Source: Blautia faecicola (GTDB lineage: Bacteria > Bacillota > Clostridia > Lachnospirales > Lachnospiraceae). From it: DNA of 64,000 bases. The position numbers and the translations under genes are program-made. The notes under the pieces are model-generated. The model was not told the DNA's origin, searched no databases, and saw nothing but the letters and a program-made list of their open reading frames with translations. The stretch covers positions 89,501-153,500 of the forward strand of contig NZ_SDKC01000001.1 of NCBI RefSeq assembly GCF_004123145.1. Direction: 5' to 3'. Shown piece by piece: positions 63,190 through 64,000 of this stretch. The number at the start of each line of letters is the position of its first letter. Position 1 is the stretch's first letter.

Positions 63190-63771
63190 ATGCATAGAAA
63201 ACTTAAAATTACATTTAATGCACCTGTAACATTAGGTTTTGTATTAATCTGCTTTATTGCTACCTTATTGGGAAGTATTTCTGGCGGAAAAATCACACAG
63301 AAAGTTTTTATGACATATCATTCTTCATTAACAAATCCGATGACATATTTTCGATTTATTACGCATATATTTGGGCATTCAGGATGGGAGCACTTTATCG
63401 GAAATGCATCTTATTTGTTGTTGCTTGGGCCGATGCTAGAGGAAAAATATGGTTCTAAAGAATGGGTTGAAGTGATTGGAATGACTGCCGTTGTTACCGG
63501 ATTAATGAATTATATATTCTTTTGGAATACCGGACTGTGTGGTGCTAGTGGGGTGGTATTTGCTTTTATTATACTGGCATCATTTACAAGTTTTAGAGAG
63601 GGCGAGATTCCATTAACTTTTATTTTAGCTGCTGTTTTGTTTATAGGGCAGCAGATATATGAAGGGATTATGGTAAGGGATAATATTTCAAATACGGCTC
63701 ATATTACAGGAGGAATAGTTGGGGCTGTAATAGGATATGGATCGAATAGAAAATCCAAATATGATTTGTGA
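63190..63771 (+). CDS. Rhomboid-family intramembrane serine protease
   Basis: A 193-residue protein with six membrane helices. It has the rhomboid HxxWxHFIGN motif (His63, His68, Asn72), the catalytic GAS120G and His171 in AHITGG. It cleaves membrane proteins within or near the lipid bilayer. As the last gene of the Hxs operon it may process an operon product, such as HxsA or the MORN protein; this is inference. GGAGAAAG precedes the ATG. After it 63772-63967 holds no gene and no clear terminator. Confidence 0.88.
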   Translation: MHRKLKITFNAPVTLGFVLICFIATLLGSISGGKITQKVFMTYHSSLTNPMTYFRFITHIFGHSGWEHFIGNASYLLLLGPMLEEKYGSKEWVEVIGMTAVVTGLMNYIFFWNTGLCGASGVVFAFIILASFTSFREGEIPLTFILAAVLFIGQQIYEGIMVRDNISNTAHITGGIVGAVIGYGSNRKSKYDL

Positions 63772-63881
63772 CTCATCAAAATTATTTCTACATAAAGGAC
63801 GTATAGAAGATGGACTAAAAATACCGATAGGAGTGCACTTGTAGATAGAAAAGAAATAACGAAGAATATAGGCAATCTCTG

Positions 63882-63911
63882 TTGACCACAGAACCGTACA
63901 ACAGGTAAAAT
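63882..63911 (+). promoter_or_regulatory. Sigma A promoter of the gene at 63968
   Basis: TTGACC (63882-63887), 18-bp spacer, TAAAAT (63906-63911). Confidence 0.65.
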
Positions 63912-63967
63912 CATAGTAGGATTTCCATAAAGATGATGGAAAAATAATAAAAGAGAAGGTAAGCAAA

Positions 63968-64000
63968 ATGGATAAATTACTGTATGGGGTGGCGTACTAT
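63968..64000 (+). CDS. Start of a probable GH42 beta-galactosidase, cut by the window end
   Basis: Only 11 codons are visible (MDKLLYGVAYY). The text LLYGVAYY is the usual opening of bacterial GH42 beta-galactosidases. GAGAAGG precedes the ATG, with a promoter 57 bases upstream. Assignment from so few residues is tentative. Confidence 0.5.
   Translation, partial: MDKLLYGVAYY

Overview
The window comes from a Gram-positive, low-to-moderate-GC, spore-forming anaerobe. Gene content (SpoIID/SpoIIQ pair, CBS-type Mn pyrophosphatase, biosynthetic-type gdhA, reverse rubrerythrin, FeoA-FeoB fusion, choline-binding-repeat surface protein, many AGGAGG-type ribosome binding sites) and an IS5-type element with its MITE point to a gut Lachnospiraceae, Blautia- or Ruminococcus-like. 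The genus is a judgement from memory of such genomes, not a search result. I saw no rRNA, tRNA, CRISPR array or integrase.

Region 1 (1-12.6 kb) is one plus-strand surface-glycan locus: a cut-off polytopic membrane protein, an RfbH-type 3-dehydrase, two PaaK/CapK-like adenylate-forming enzymes on either side of a flippase, a TPP enzyme, an SDR, a GtrB-like glycosyltransferase and a GT-C-like membrane protein. RfbH plus a TPP enzyme plus an SDR suggests a branched 3,6-dideoxyhexose. Region 2 (12.6-22.4 kb) holds MoxR-DUF58-transglutaminase, the sporulation pair spoIID-spoIIQ, a GIY-YIG protein and a large secreted choline-binding-repeat/DUF5722 protein.

Region 3 (22.4-53 kb) is mostly housekeeping: hemolysin III-like protein, S1-domain protein, pyrophosphatase, flavin reductase, gdhA, DinB, a corrinoid-activator-like ASKHA protein, MATE transporter/LysR, shikimate kinase-like protein, MurA, a large TPR-acidic-AAA protein, RsmA, DUF1002 protein, small alarmone synthetase, CobO, rubrerythrin/PerR with matching operators, diguanylate cyclase, DAHP synthase, EamA transporter and FeoAB. 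A tandem MITE + IS5-family insertion sits at 31.56-32.60 kb. A dispersed palindromic repeat family (unit 27 nt, three composite copies) is scattered through the window.

Region 4 (53.0-63.8 kb) is visibly more AT-rich. After a methyltransferase it carries a tightly packed, translationally coupled operon that I read as a His-Xaa-Ser (Hxs) radical-SAM peptide-modification system: HxsD, a second shorter HxsD-like protein, an A24 prepilin-peptidase-like membrane protein, HxsC, HxsB, a membrane-anchored MORN-repeat protein, the His-Xaa-Ser repeat substrate HxsA, then XpaC, two TelA-family proteins and a rhomboid protease. The Hxs core is a known predicted system; this set of partners is the most interesting content of the window. 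The last bases start a probable GH42 beta-galactosidase.
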